Origin: Bacteroidaceae bacterium
GTDB taxonomy: Bacteria > Bacteroidota > Bacteroidia > Bacteroidales > Bacteroidaceae
NCBI GenBank assembly: GCA_017383485.1
Contig: JAFNXM010000016.1
Location: 1 to 64,000 of the forward strand
DNA length: 64,000 bases
Direction of reading: 5' to 3'
The notes below the pieces were generated by a model. The model was given only the letters and a program-made list of their open reading frames with translations, was not told the origin of the DNA and ran no database searches. Positions 32,850-40,900 of this stretch are shown here, piece by piece (the first letter of the stretch is position 1; each line of letters starts with the position of its first letter). The translations under genes and the position numbers were made by a program.

Positions 32850-33968
32850 CTATTTTTCGCCTTTCGCCAGTCTGATAACTTCTTCGGCGATATCCTTTGC
32901 AGCATTTGGGCGCGCCAATGTCTTGATGTTTTGCGACAAGCCCAGCAGCTTTTTGCCATTCTTGACGGTATTTATCGCCTCGGCAATGAGTGTGTGTTCT
33001 GCTTCAGCATCTGGTACGTAGAGCGCGGCACTCTTGTGCACCAAAGCCATGGCATTTTTCGTCTGATGGTCCTCTGCTACGTTGGGCGAGGGTACCAGGA
33101 TGACAGGCTTGCCGAGTAAGCAAAATTCAGATATACTGCCTGCGCCCGCTCTGGATACTACGAGATCTGCACCCGCATAGGCTACCGCCATGTCGCTGAT
33201 AAAATCCATCACGTGCAGGTTGTCGGGCTTGCCGGCTACCTTTAATCTTTCGGCGATCTCGTTGGCGTAGAACTTGCCGGTTTGCCATACAAATTGTACG
33301 TCCTCCTGCTGGCGAATCGTATCGAGTTGCGACAACACGCTCTCATTGATAGTGCGCGCTCCCAGGGAACCGCCTACGATAAGGATGGTCTTGGCCTGGG
33401 GATTGAGCCCCATTTTCTCAGCAGCCTCGTCGCGTGTCAATGAGGCGTCGAGCAAATTTTGACGCACAGGGTTTCCTGTGAATTTGATGTGCTCTGCTGG
33501 GAAAAACTTTTCCATGCCATCGTACGCCACGCAGATGCATTTTGCCTCCTTCGCCAAGAGTTTATTGGTGACGCCGGCGTATGAATTTTGTTCCTGGAGC
33601 AGGGTGGGGATGCCCATCTTGCCTGCCATGTTCAACGTAGGTCCGCTGGCGTATCCGCCGACACCTACCGCCACATCGGGAGCAAAGTCCTTGATGATCT
33701 TCTTTGCCATTCTGCGGCTACGGAATAGTTTGATCAGTACGCTGACGTTTTTCCACAAGCGCTTACGGTCGAAGCCTGCTACGGGGAGTCCTTTGATTTC
33801 GTAACCGGCTGCTGGCACACGTTGCATTTCCATTCGGCCCTCTGCGCCGACAAACAGGATTTTTGCGTTGGGTTCTAATTCCCTTACGGCGTTGGCGATA
33901 GAAACTGCGGGGAAGATGTGTCCACCCGTACCGCCTCCGCTAATGATTACTCTTAACTCTTGGCTCAT
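32850..33968 (-). CDS. murG: MurG, lipid II synthase (GlcNAc transferase)
   Basis: MurG transfers GlcNAc to lipid I on the inner face of the membrane. The 372-aa protein has GGGTGGHIFPAVSIA (residues about 11-25) with the conserved His, PTLLQEQNSYAGVTNKLLA, and the C-terminal donor-binding SRAGAGSISEFCLLGKP followed by PNVAEDHQTKNA. It is normally flanked by ftsW and murC. Here it stands alone on the minus strand behind a LOG-type gene, with the AT-rich island between it and murC. It may share the transcript with the genes upstream (39-nt gap). Confidence 0.96.
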   Translation of the reverse strand: MSQELRVIISGGGTGGHIFPAVSIANAVRELEPNAKILFVGAEGRMEMQRVPAAGYEIKGLPVAGFDRKRLWKNVSVLIKLFRSRRMAKKIIKDFAPDVAVGVGGYASGPTLNMAGKMGIPTLLQEQNSYAGVTNKLLAKEAKCICVAYDGMEKFFPAEHIKFTGNPVRQNLLDASLTRDEAAEKMGLNPQAKTILIVGGSLGARTINESVLSQLDTIRQQEDVQFVWQTGKFYANEIAERLKVAGKPDNLHVMDFISDMAVAYAGADLVVSRAGAGSISEFCLLGKPVILVPSPNVAEDHQTKNAMALVHKSAALYVPDAEAEHTLIAEAINTVKNGKKLLGLSQNIKTLARPNAAKDIAEEVIRLAKGEK

Positions 33969-34007
33969 AGTGAATGAGGTTTTTGAAGTTGTGAGAGGCT
34001 ATTTTTC

Positions 34008-34550
34008 TTATTTCAAGGTTTGGCAAAGTTTTTCCAGGCCTTCGATATTTTCTACGACGTGTAGATGATCCAGTGTTTCCTGGGCGATCAAACCGCGCTC
34101 TTGCAATTCTGACAAAGCCTTGACGAGTGTGGTCCAGCAGTCGTCTGCATTGTAGAGCACCAAATGTTTTTTGCTTATACCGATGCAGACTTCGCCCAAG
34201 ATGGTGAAGATTTCATCCAAAGTGCCGATTCCACCGGGCAATGCCACGAAGATATCGCTCTCGCGAGCCATGATGGCTTTGCGATCGCTTAGGTCTGCGC
34301 TATGAAAGCAAACGTCCAGTGTGTCGCTGACCAGTCTTCTTTCGACTAAGATCTGAGGCACTACGCCCAGGACGCGACCTCCGCTTTCCTTGACCGTACT
34401 GGCGAGCAATTCCATCCAACCTTTGCGCGCACCGCCGTAGACAAGTGTGCGCTTGGTCTGACCAATCCACTGACCAACTGAGACCACGGCCTCACGGCAC
34501 GCCGTATTGTCTGGCTCACGCGAAGCTAAGAAGACACAAATCCTTTGCAT
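34008..34550 (-). CDS. LOG-family nucleoside 5'-monophosphate phosphoribohydrolase-like protein
   Basis: The 180-aa protein has the LOG fold markers: an N-terminal CVFLASREPDN start, VYGGARKGWMELLA, and the signature PGGIGTLDEIFTI (about residues 103-115). Some family members release free cytokinin-like bases from nucleotides; in bacteria the substrate is usually AMP or similar and is unproven here. The usual GG.GLMG-like stretch reads GGARKGWME, a variation. ATG 34550 is used; the longer TTG frame overlaps ridA. It lies 25 nt after ridA and 39 nt before murG. Confidence 0.85.
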   Translation of the reverse strand: MQRICVFLASREPDNTACREAVVSVGQWIGQTKRTLVYGGARKGWMELLASTVKESGGRVLGVVPQILVERRLVSDTLDVCFHSADLSDRKAIMARESDIFVALPGGIGTLDEIFTILGEVCIGISKKHLVLYNADDCWTTLVKALSELQERGLIAQETLDHLHVVENIEGLEKLCQTLK

Positions 34551-34575
34551 ATCTTGTTTCTTCAAGCGCCAATAC

Positions 34576-34953
34576 TTACTTTGCAGCGATGCATTCAATT
34601 TCTACCAAAGCGCCTTTGGGCAAGGTCTTGACTGCGACAGCTGAACGAGCGGGATAGGGTGCCGAGAAGAACTCTGCGTAAACTTCGTTCATTGCTGCGA
34701 AATCTGACATATCTGCTAGGAAAACGGTAGTCTTTACAACGTTGTCCAGTGTCAGACCAACTTCTGCCAGGATGTGCTGCATATTGGTCAAAGACTGACG
34801 TGTGAGCTCCTTTACGCCGCCTTCTGCAAATTCTCCAGTTTCGGGATTGATAGGCAATTGACCTGATACGAATACCATGCCGCCTGCTTCAATCGCTTGG
34901 CTATATGGACCAATCGCTGCAGGAGCTTTTGTTGTTGAAATAGGATTTTTCAT
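34576..34953 (-). CDS. ridA: RidA family enamine/imine deaminase
   Basis: The 125-aa protein matches RidA throughout: KAPAAIGPYSQAIEAG, FVSGQLPINPETGEF, ILAEVGLTLDNVVKTTVFLADMSDF and PARSAVAVKTLPKGALVEIE. The conserved Arg in YPARSAV and the Glu near the end, which bind the substrate carboxylate and a water, are present. RidA hydrolyses reactive 2-aminoacrylate-type imines from PLP enzymes. It is a standard-length member. It is read with LOG and murG on the minus strand. Confidence 0.94.
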   Translation of the reverse strand: MKNPISTTKAPAAIGPYSQAIEAGGMVFVSGQLPINPETGEFAEGGVKELTRQSLTNMQHILAEVGLTLDNVVKTTVFLADMSDFAAMNEVYAEFFSAPYPARSAVAVKTLPKGALVEIECIAAK

Positions 34954-35037
34954 ATTATTTCCTTATTATAGGGTTCAAAATTCTTTGCTACACTGTAAAA
35001 ATGTAAATACTTCTTTTACTGAAACGAGACTTTCGAC

Positions 35038-37209
35038 TTATTTCAAGTAATCGTCAAAATAGCGGGTGATACGTTCGTGCAAGTGCACCATATCCTTGCC
35101 CATCATATTGTGACCTTGTCCAGGATATACGAAGTAGTCGGGCTGTGTGCCAGCATCTGCTGCAGCGCGAAGGAAGGAAAGGCTGTGCTGCAATACACAT
35201 GTGGGGTCGTTCAAACCGACGATGATTTGCAATCTGCCCTTTAGATTCTTCGCCTTGTTGCAAAGATTATTTTCTGCATATCCATCGGGATTTTCCTCGG
35301 GGGTATCCATGTATCTTTCGCCGTACATTACTTCGTACATCTTCCAGTCTATCACGGGGCCGCCTGCTACGCCAACTTTGAATACGTCGGGGTACGAGCA
35401 AATCAAGTTTGTGGTCATAAATCCGCCGAATGACCAACCATGTACGCCTATTCTGTCGGCATCAACATAAGGCAAAGTTTTCAGGAAGTCTACCCCTTTC
35501 ATTTGGTCCTGCATCTCAATTTCACCGAGACGGCGGTGCGTTACGCTCTCAAACTCGAATCCACGATACTGCGAGCCGCGGTTGTCCACGATGAATACGA
35601 CATATCCTTTCTGTGCCATATAGATTTCCCAAGGACGATAACCATAGTTGAAACTTTCTTGCACATTGTGCGCATGAGGTCCACCATAAACGTAAACTAC
35701 CGTAGGATATTTCTTCGCAGGATCAAAGTCGACGGGATTTACCAATCGATAGTACAAAGGTGTCTTACCATCGGCTGCAGTAATCGTGCCGCCTGTGATT
35801 TCAGGTACGTTATATTCTTTCCAGGGTGTAGCAGTTGGGGCAACGATGTTTTGAGTTTTACCATTTTGAGTAGAGATCAAATCTACTTGGCGATACATAT
35901 CAGGCTTGCTCCAAGTGTCACAAAGGAATGTGCCAGATGCTGACAATTTTGCATTATGTACGCCTTCGCCGTTGTCTAAGCGTGTCATTTTTTTGCCCTT
36001 CATGTCTACGCTGTAGAGGTTGTGGCGTACGGGCGATTCGGCATTTGCTTTGAAGATGATAGTCTTGTTTTTCTCGTTGAAACCGAGCATTTCGATTACT
36101 TCAAATTCTCCTTTGGTCAACTGCACGAGACATTTGCCCGTAGTGTCGAACAAATAGAAATGGTTGTATCCATCTTTGCGTGATTCCATCACAAATTTTG
36201 ACGCATCCCATGGCAAAAATACGATAGGAGTCATTGGCTCGACATACTTCGCATTGGTTTCGGTATAAAGTACGCCCTTCTTTTCGCCAGACGTTGCATC
36301 ATAAGCCACAAGTTCTGCCTTGTCTTGCGTACGTGGGAGTTCAAACATATAAATAGTGCTTTCGTCGGGACTCCAAGCGATATTGGTGAAATAACGGTCA
36401 GTTGGGTCGCCAGCATCCAAGTAGATCGTCTTACCGCTTTGGGGGTTGTAAACGCCTACCTTAACCTTGTGGCTAGTCATACCTGCCATAGGATATTTTT
36501 CCGGCGCCAATTCTGCTACGCGCTTACTGTTGTCGATCAAAGGGAAGTCGGTCACCATGCTTTGGTCCATACGATAGAAGGCGAGAAGGTTGCCCTTGGG
36601 GCTCCAGAACAGACCTTCGTGAATGCCGAATTCATCGCGGTGTACGCTCATCCCATATTGTACCTCGCGAGTACCATCTGTGGTGATTTGTCGGTCTGTG
36701 CCGTCGGCGGTCACTACGTGTAAATTCCAATCCTTAACGTATGCTCGTGCACCAGTCTGGGGTGCAGCCTTTTGTGCTTGGGCTCCGTAGATGTGAGGAA
36801 CGAAGCCTACGATTTTCTTGTTTGTCCAGTCATATTCAGCCCAACCTTTGTCTGCATACACCTTGGCAATAGTTTTGCCGCCTTTGGGAAATGTTGTATA
36901 AGCCAGATTGCGTACTTTCCCATGCACATTTTCATCAACAGCAGCGTTGACTTCTTTTACGGTAAAAAGGCACTTTTTATTGCAGATTTTGCCCTTTTCA
37001 TCGTATAATTGATAGATTTCCTCTACGTCGGTTTGTAGCAAACAGTCTCCCCACCATGCGGTGTGGATGCTACGGGGCATGATGTTGTAGTAGTTGCTTC
37101 CGCCCCACATCAAGTCGTCCAGGGTGAAACTTTTCTTATCTTGTGCCATCATTGTCATAGGAAAGAGGGCGCAGAGCAGGATTGCCCACTTTTTTGTGAG
37201 TTTCATCAT
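35038..37209 (-). CDS. S9 family prolyl peptidase (dipeptidyl peptidase IV type)
   Basis: The 723-aa protein has a signal peptide (about residues 1-22, ending MMAQ) and a DPPIV N-terminal beta propeller (about 60-480). An alpha/beta hydrolase domain holds the catalytic Ser in VHGWSFGGFMTTNL (GxSxGG), the Asp near LNDPTC, and the His in PGQGHNMMG. It would remove X-Pro or X-Ala dipeptides from exported or dietary peptides in the periplasm or at the surface. Asaccharolytic Bacteroidales depend on such enzymes. Either of two adjacent ATGs (37209, 37206) may start it. A methyltransferase gene lies 13 nt upstream. Confidence 0.92.
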   Translation of the reverse strand: MMKLTKKWAILLCALFPMTMMAQDKKSFTLDDLMWGGSNYYNIMPRSIHTAWWGDCLLQTDVEEIYQLYDEKGKICNKKCLFTVKEVNAAVDENVHGKVRNLAYTTFPKGGKTIAKVYADKGWAEYDWTNKKIVGFVPHIYGAQAQKAAPQTGARAYVKDWNLHVVTADGTDRQITTDGTREVQYGMSVHRDEFGIHEGLFWSPKGNLLAFYRMDQSMVTDFPLIDNSKRVAELAPEKYPMAGMTSHKVKVGVYNPQSGKTIYLDAGDPTDRYFTNIAWSPDESTIYMFELPRTQDKAELVAYDATSGEKKGVLYTETNAKYVEPMTPIVFLPWDASKFVMESRKDGYNHFYLFDTTGKCLVQLTKGEFEVIEMLGFNEKNKTIIFKANAESPVRHNLYSVDMKGKKMTRLDNGEGVHNAKLSASGTFLCDTWSKPDMYRQVDLISTQNGKTQNIVAPTATPWKEYNVPEITGGTITAADGKTPLYYRLVNPVDFDPAKKYPTVVYVYGGPHAHNVQESFNYGYRPWEIYMAQKGYVVFIVDNRGSQYRGFEFESVTHRRLGEIEMQDQMKGVDFLKTLPYVDADRIGVHGWSFGGFMTTNLICSYPDVFKVGVAGGPVIDWKMYEVMYGERYMDTPEENPDGYAENNLCNKAKNLKGRLQIIVGLNDPTCVLQHSLSFLRAAADAGTQPDYFVYPGQGHNMMGKDMVHLHERITRYFDDYLK

Positions 37210-37221
37210 AATGTATATCTT

Positions 37222-38742
37222 TTAGTCTCTTGATTTCTTAAAATCGCGTCTTTTATTGCCGAATCCACCGCGTCTTTCGCCGCCCTCGCGATTGAAAGGC
37301 TTGCGTGGTCCGCGATTGTTTCTATCGTCATTTCCAAAGTTTCTTCTGCCGCCGCGATCATTTCTGTCGTCGTTTCTGAAACTTCTTCTGCTGCCGCGTT
37401 CTTCGTCGTTGCGGTTTCTGCGATTCATCGTGCGCTCGAACTCTCTATGCTTATTGCGGAGAATAGCATATTCTGGATTTTCGTCCTCATCCTCTTTGTT
37501 GGCAAAACGATTGTTGAATTCGCCACGATTTTGCTTAAATCTTTTCTTTTCAGCCATTCGTCTGCGCTCTTCGTCTGTCTTGACTTCGCCGCCGCTAGCA
37601 CGGAATTCGTCCAGTTTGCCGCTGAACATTTGATATTTTCTGAATTCGCAATCCAATGAGCCGTTGTACAAAGGAATCTTGAAACTTGGTTTCAGACCGA
37701 TAGCGTCAAAGCAATCCTCCTTGTAACTAATCACCCATGCTTCGCCACCTTGGAATTCGTGCTTCATGCAACGACCAAAGGTTTTGTAAAGTCCCAAAAG
37801 GTCGGGCGAAGTGATACGTTCGCCATAGGGTGGGTTGGTGATGAGCATTTTGGCGTCGCCTGGCTTTTTGAAGTCCTTTACATCTTTTTGCTCGATAGTG
37901 ATGCAGTCGCTCACGCCGGCGCTCTTTGCATTTGCTTGTGCTATTTCTACGGCGCGCAAGTTCAGGTCGTAACCATAGATGTGGTGGTTGAATTCGCGCT
38001 CTTCGGAATCATCGTTGTAGATCTTGTCCAAAAGTTTGCGGTCGAAGTCTTTCCATTTTTCAAAGCCGAAAGTTTTGCGGAAGATACCGGGGTAGATATT
38101 TTTTGCCATCAATGCGGCTTCCACGAGGATGGTTCCTGAGCCGCAGAAGGGATCTACGAAATCAGAGTTGAAGTCCCATCCCGACAATTTGATAAGTCCT
38201 GCAGCCAACACTTCGTTGATAGGTGCTTCGCCTTGGCCCACGCGATAGCCGCGGAGGTGGAGACTGTCGCCAGACGAGTCAAGCGAGAGTGTACACTTTT
38301 CCTCGGCGATATGGATGTTGAGGCGGATATCAGGATTAGTGATGCGGATGTTAGGACGATCTCCGGTTTCATCGCGGAAATAGTCTACGATAGCATCTTT
38401 CACTTTGTAGGCCACAAACTTAGAGTGACGGAATTCTTGCGAGAAGACCACGGTGTCCACTGCAAAGGTCGTATTGTTGTCGAGGTACTGCTTCCAGTCG
38501 ATAGAGCGTACTGCGTCGTATACGTCGTCAGCCCCTTTGGCTTTGAAGTGCTTGATGGGTTTCAAAATGCGCACGGCTGTTCTCAAACAGAAGTTGGCAC
38601 GATACATCATTTCTTGGTCGCCTTTGAACGATACCATACGGCGTCCGATTTGAATCTCGTCTGCGCCTAACTCTGTGAGTTCTTGCGCCAAAACCTCTTC
38701 CAATCCTTGAAAGGTCTTGGCGATAAGTTCGAATTGTTCCAT
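37222..38742 (-). CDS. THUMP-domain RNA methyltransferase (RlmL N-terminal/Trm11-like)
   Basis: The 506-aa protein has an N-terminal THUMP domain (about residues 1-160) and an N2-guanine type methyltransferase core. Motif I region is FVDPFCGSGTILVEAALMAKN and motif IV ITNPPYGER (about 300). A ~90-residue Arg/Asn/Gly-rich tail (NRRNRNDEERG, DDRNDRGGRRN repeats) ends the protein. It resembles the first half of RlmL, which methylates 23S rRNA. ATG 38742 is preferred over a TTG at 38757. The basic low-complexity tail probably binds RNA and is longer than the core needs. Confidence 0.88.
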   Translation of the reverse strand: MEQFELIAKTFQGLEEVLAQELTELGADEIQIGRRMVSFKGDQEMMYRANFCLRTAVRILKPIKHFKAKGADDVYDAVRSIDWKQYLDNNTTFAVDTVVFSQEFRHSKFVAYKVKDAIVDYFRDETGDRPNIRITNPDIRLNIHIAEEKCTLSLDSSGDSLHLRGYRVGQGEAPINEVLAAGLIKLSGWDFNSDFVDPFCGSGTILVEAALMAKNIYPGIFRKTFGFEKWKDFDRKLLDKIYNDDSEEREFNHHIYGYDLNLRAVEIAQANAKSAGVSDCITIEQKDVKDFKKPGDAKMLITNPPYGERITSPDLLGLYKTFGRCMKHEFQGGEAWVISYKEDCFDAIGLKPSFKIPLYNGSLDCEFRKYQMFSGKLDEFRASGGEVKTDEERRRMAEKKRFKQNRGEFNNRFANKEDEDENPEYAILRNKHREFERTMNRRNRNDEERGSRRSFRNDDRNDRGGRRNFGNDDRNNRGPRKPFNREGGERRGGFGNKRRDFKKSRD

Positions 38743-38989
38743 GGATGATATTTTCAACTATTTTCTATATCGTGCAAAGTTAAGTCTTTTTGTCGTTTTT
38801 TGCAAGTGGCGAGGACGAAATAATATGTCATTTTTTTCAGCGCACAGGGTTTCGCAAAGTTGACTGAAGTTTTTCGCGGTTACTCACTCACAAAAAATAT
38901 ATTGGATTCTGAGTAAAATATGCAGCCCCTTGATGGGTTAAGAAGAGGCTTGGGATAATTAACAAATCATCAACTACCGCAAAATGTGA

Positions 38990-39021
38990 TTTGGATTTCG
39001 TGTAATTTTTTCGTATCTTTG
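38990..39021 (+). promoter_or_regulatory. consensus promoter directly in front of a terminator
   Basis: TTTG (38990-38993), 20 nt, TATCTTTG (39014-39021) match the Bacteroidetes consensus exactly. The start would be near 39028, only a few bases before the hairpin at 39033-39063. No gene lies downstream on this strand before the next minus-strand gene. Confidence 0.6.
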
Positions 39022-39032
39022 TGATACAAAAG

Positions 39033-39072
39033 TAGGGGGCATCCTTAATCAGGGTGCTCCCTATTCTTTTTT
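39033..39072 (+). terminator. intrinsic terminator right after a promoter (candidate tiny RNA)
   Basis: TAGGGGGCATCCT (39033-39045) and AGGGTGCTCCCTA (39051-39063) form a 13-bp stem with two G-U pairs and a 5-nt loop, then TTCTTTTTT. A transcript from the promoter at 38990-39021 would be about 45 nt and essentially this hairpin. Confidence 0.6.
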
Positions 39073-39100
39073 GGGTACTTTTGATGGAAAATACCCGTTT

Positions 39101-39196
39101 CATCGTGAAAATTTCGCGACGTCTTGTTGAAAAAAAGTCAAGGGTTTGTTGAAATTTCGCGCCGACTTTTTTCAACAAAGCTTTGGCTTGTTTTTA
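39101..39196. repeat. GCGACG-type intergenic repeat, copy R5
   Basis: The core GCGACGTCTTG is at 39116-39126, and a degenerate second core TTTCGCGCCGAC starts near 39155. AAGTCAAGGGTTTGTTG and CAACAAAGCTTTGGCTTG modules surround it. A separate small dyad GGGTA...TACCC (39073-39096) precedes it. It lies between the methyltransferase and DUF3109 genes. Confidence 0.7.
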
Positions 39197-39246
39197 CTGC
39201 ACCAATCCTTGTATTTTTTAAATTAACATTTGTGCTTAAATAATCC

Positions 39247-39296
39247 TAAAAAAAAGCCCCGCCGTTTGCTGTATTTCTCAACCAGCAACGGCGGGG
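39247..39296 (-). terminator. strong intrinsic terminator of the DUF3109 gene
   Basis: GCCCCGCCGTT (39255-39265) pairs with AACGGCGGGGC (39286-39296), with GCTG/CAGC inside. On the minus strand TTTTTTTT follows (complement of 39247-39254). Confidence 0.92.
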
Positions 39297-39358
39297 CGAT
39301 ATGTAGTCAATCAGAGGTAAAAGGTTGTCGGATATACGAGATTTAACAGAGGGGCTGT

Positions 39359-39952
39359 TTATCGCTCCATCTTTAGGACTTCATCGGCCAAGGCTTCCAG
39401 TTCCTTGTACCAGTCCTCACCAAAGCGGCGAATCAGGGGCTCGCGCAAGAATTTGTAGACAGGTAAATTCAGTTCGCGACCTTTTTTTACCGCTGCACCG
39501 CATACATTCCAACGGTGGTAGTTCAGACCGACCAAACCGTTGCTCAATTTCTTCTCGCGAATGGGATAGAGCGCGCAGGAAATAGGTTTGCACCACGATG
39601 TGCGGCCTTCGCGAAAGGCGCGTTCGGTAGCGCAAAAGCAGCAACCATTAGCATCGTAGCAGGTGAAGGCGCAGTCCTTGCCACGAACGATCGATGTGAC
39701 CAAATCGCCCTCAGGGTCATTGTATGCCACACCCTGTTTGTCGAGTACGCTTTGGGCTTCGGCGCTCAAGTCGCCCCAGACGGTGTCGAGTACATTTTCA
39801 AGTTCGCCCACTTCCTCCAGTGTCAATGGCGCACCGGCATCGCCCTCGATACAGCAGGCTCCGCCACAAGCATCAAGGTCGCAACAAAACTTTTCGGTCA
39901 GGATGTCTGGCGAAATCAATACATCGCCGACTTGTAGTATGGGTAGCATCAT
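39359..39952 (-). CDS. DUF3109 (YkgJ-like cysteine cluster) protein
   Basis: The 197-aa protein holds many cysteines arranged as in the DUF3109 family: FCCDLDACGGACCIEGD (about residues 22-38), DCAFTCYDANGCCFC in the middle, and WCKPISCALYPIR. It probably binds a metal centre; the activity is unknown. Members are widespread in Bacteroidetes and usually stand alone, as here. Two ATGs (39952, 39949) are possible. A strong terminator follows and ung starts 760 nt away on the same strand. Confidence 0.85.
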   Translation of the reverse strand: MMLPILQVGDVLISPDILTEKFCCDLDACGGACCIEGDAGAPLTLEEVGELENVLDTVWGDLSAEAQSVLDKQGVAYNDPEGDLVTSIVRGKDCAFTCYDANGCCFCATERAFREGRTSWCKPISCALYPIREKKLSNGLVGLNYHRWNVCGAAVKKGRELNLPVYKFLREPLIRRFGEDWYKELEALADEVLKMER

Positions 39953-40053
39953 GGTGAAATTATGTGTTTTGTGTGAATATTCAGTATATTTTTATCAGAC
40001 CTCTGTTTTAGGTATGAAAAATACGTTTTTTTCCCATTTCATCGGAAAAAATC

Positions 40054-40716
40054 CTACCAGGCAATAGGGTCAATTTGATGAGAAATAAGGTAGTCGTTGG
40101 TCAACGTGAAGTGGTGATTGCCAAAGAACCCACGATAGGCAGAAAGTGGCGAAGGGTGCGCCGAGCAAAGCACTAAGTGGCGACTGCGGTCAATGACCAG
40201 GCCTTTCTTCTGAGCGTACGAACCCCAAAGCAAAAACACCAGATTCTCGCGCTCGGCAGAAAGGTGTGCAATGACTGCATCTGTGAATCGTTCCCAACCC
40301 TTGCCTTGGTGAGAACCGGCTTGGTGCGCACGCACGGTCAGGGTGGCGTTAAGCAACAATACACCTTGCTTCGCCCATCTCTCCAGACTGCCATTGCGAG
40401 GAACGGGGCGTCCCAAATCCCCCTCGATCTCCTTGAAGATATTTTGCAACGATGGCGGATGTGGTACACCTTCGGCCACCGAGAAGCAGAGTCCTTCGGC
40501 TTGTCCTTCTTCGTGATAAGGATCTTGACCGATGATGACAACTTTCGTCTGGTCAAAGGGGCACAAGTCAAATGCATTGAAAATCTTTCCCCCAGGCGGG
40601 TAGCACACGCCCGTACGATATTCATTGCGCACGAAGTCTGTCAATTCCTGAAAGTAGGGGGCTTCGAATTCTGCTTGCAGGCGCGATGCCCAGGAAGGGT
40701 GTATTTTTACATTCAT
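40054..40716 (-). CDS. ung: uracil-DNA glycosylase (family 1)
   Basis: This enzyme removes uracil from DNA in base-excision repair. The 220-aa protein has all family-1 motifs: the water-activating Asp in IIGQDPYHEEGQAEGL (about residue 60), PPSLQNIFKEI, LLLNATLTVRAHQAGSHQ, and the His loop SAHPSPLSAYRGFFG. ATG 40716 (MNVKIHPSW) is preferred over an upstream TTG at 40740. It is divergent from topA, with about 180 nt between the starts. Confidence 0.96.
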   Translation of the reverse strand: MNVKIHPSWASRLQAEFEAPYFQELTDFVRNEYRTGVCYPPGGKIFNAFDLCPFDQTKVVIIGQDPYHEEGQAEGLCFSVAEGVPHPPSLQNIFKEIEGDLGRPVPRNGSLERWAKQGVLLLNATLTVRAHQAGSHQGKGWERFTDAVIAHLSAERENLVFLLWGSYAQKKGLVIDRSRHLVLCSAHPSPLSAYRGFFGNHHFTLTNDYLISHQIDPIAW

Positions 40717-40861
40717 AACTTTTCTTAAAAACGAAGACAAAGGTAGGACTTTTTTTCAAAATACCCTTGGGGAGCAGCCTTATTTACGGCAAAATTGAAA
40801 TTGATTTCGCCTCCTTTTTGAAAACTTTCCTATTTATATTGTGTGGTCATGCTTTTTTTTC

Positions 40862-40869
40862 TACTTTTG
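40862..40869 (+). promoter_or_regulatory. -7 element of the topA operon
   Basis: TACTTTTG followed by CA matches TAnnTTTG, 32 nt before the topA ATG at 40901. Confidence 0.5.
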
Positions 40870-40900
40870 CAGGCGAAATTTAAAAACACTCAGAAGCATT

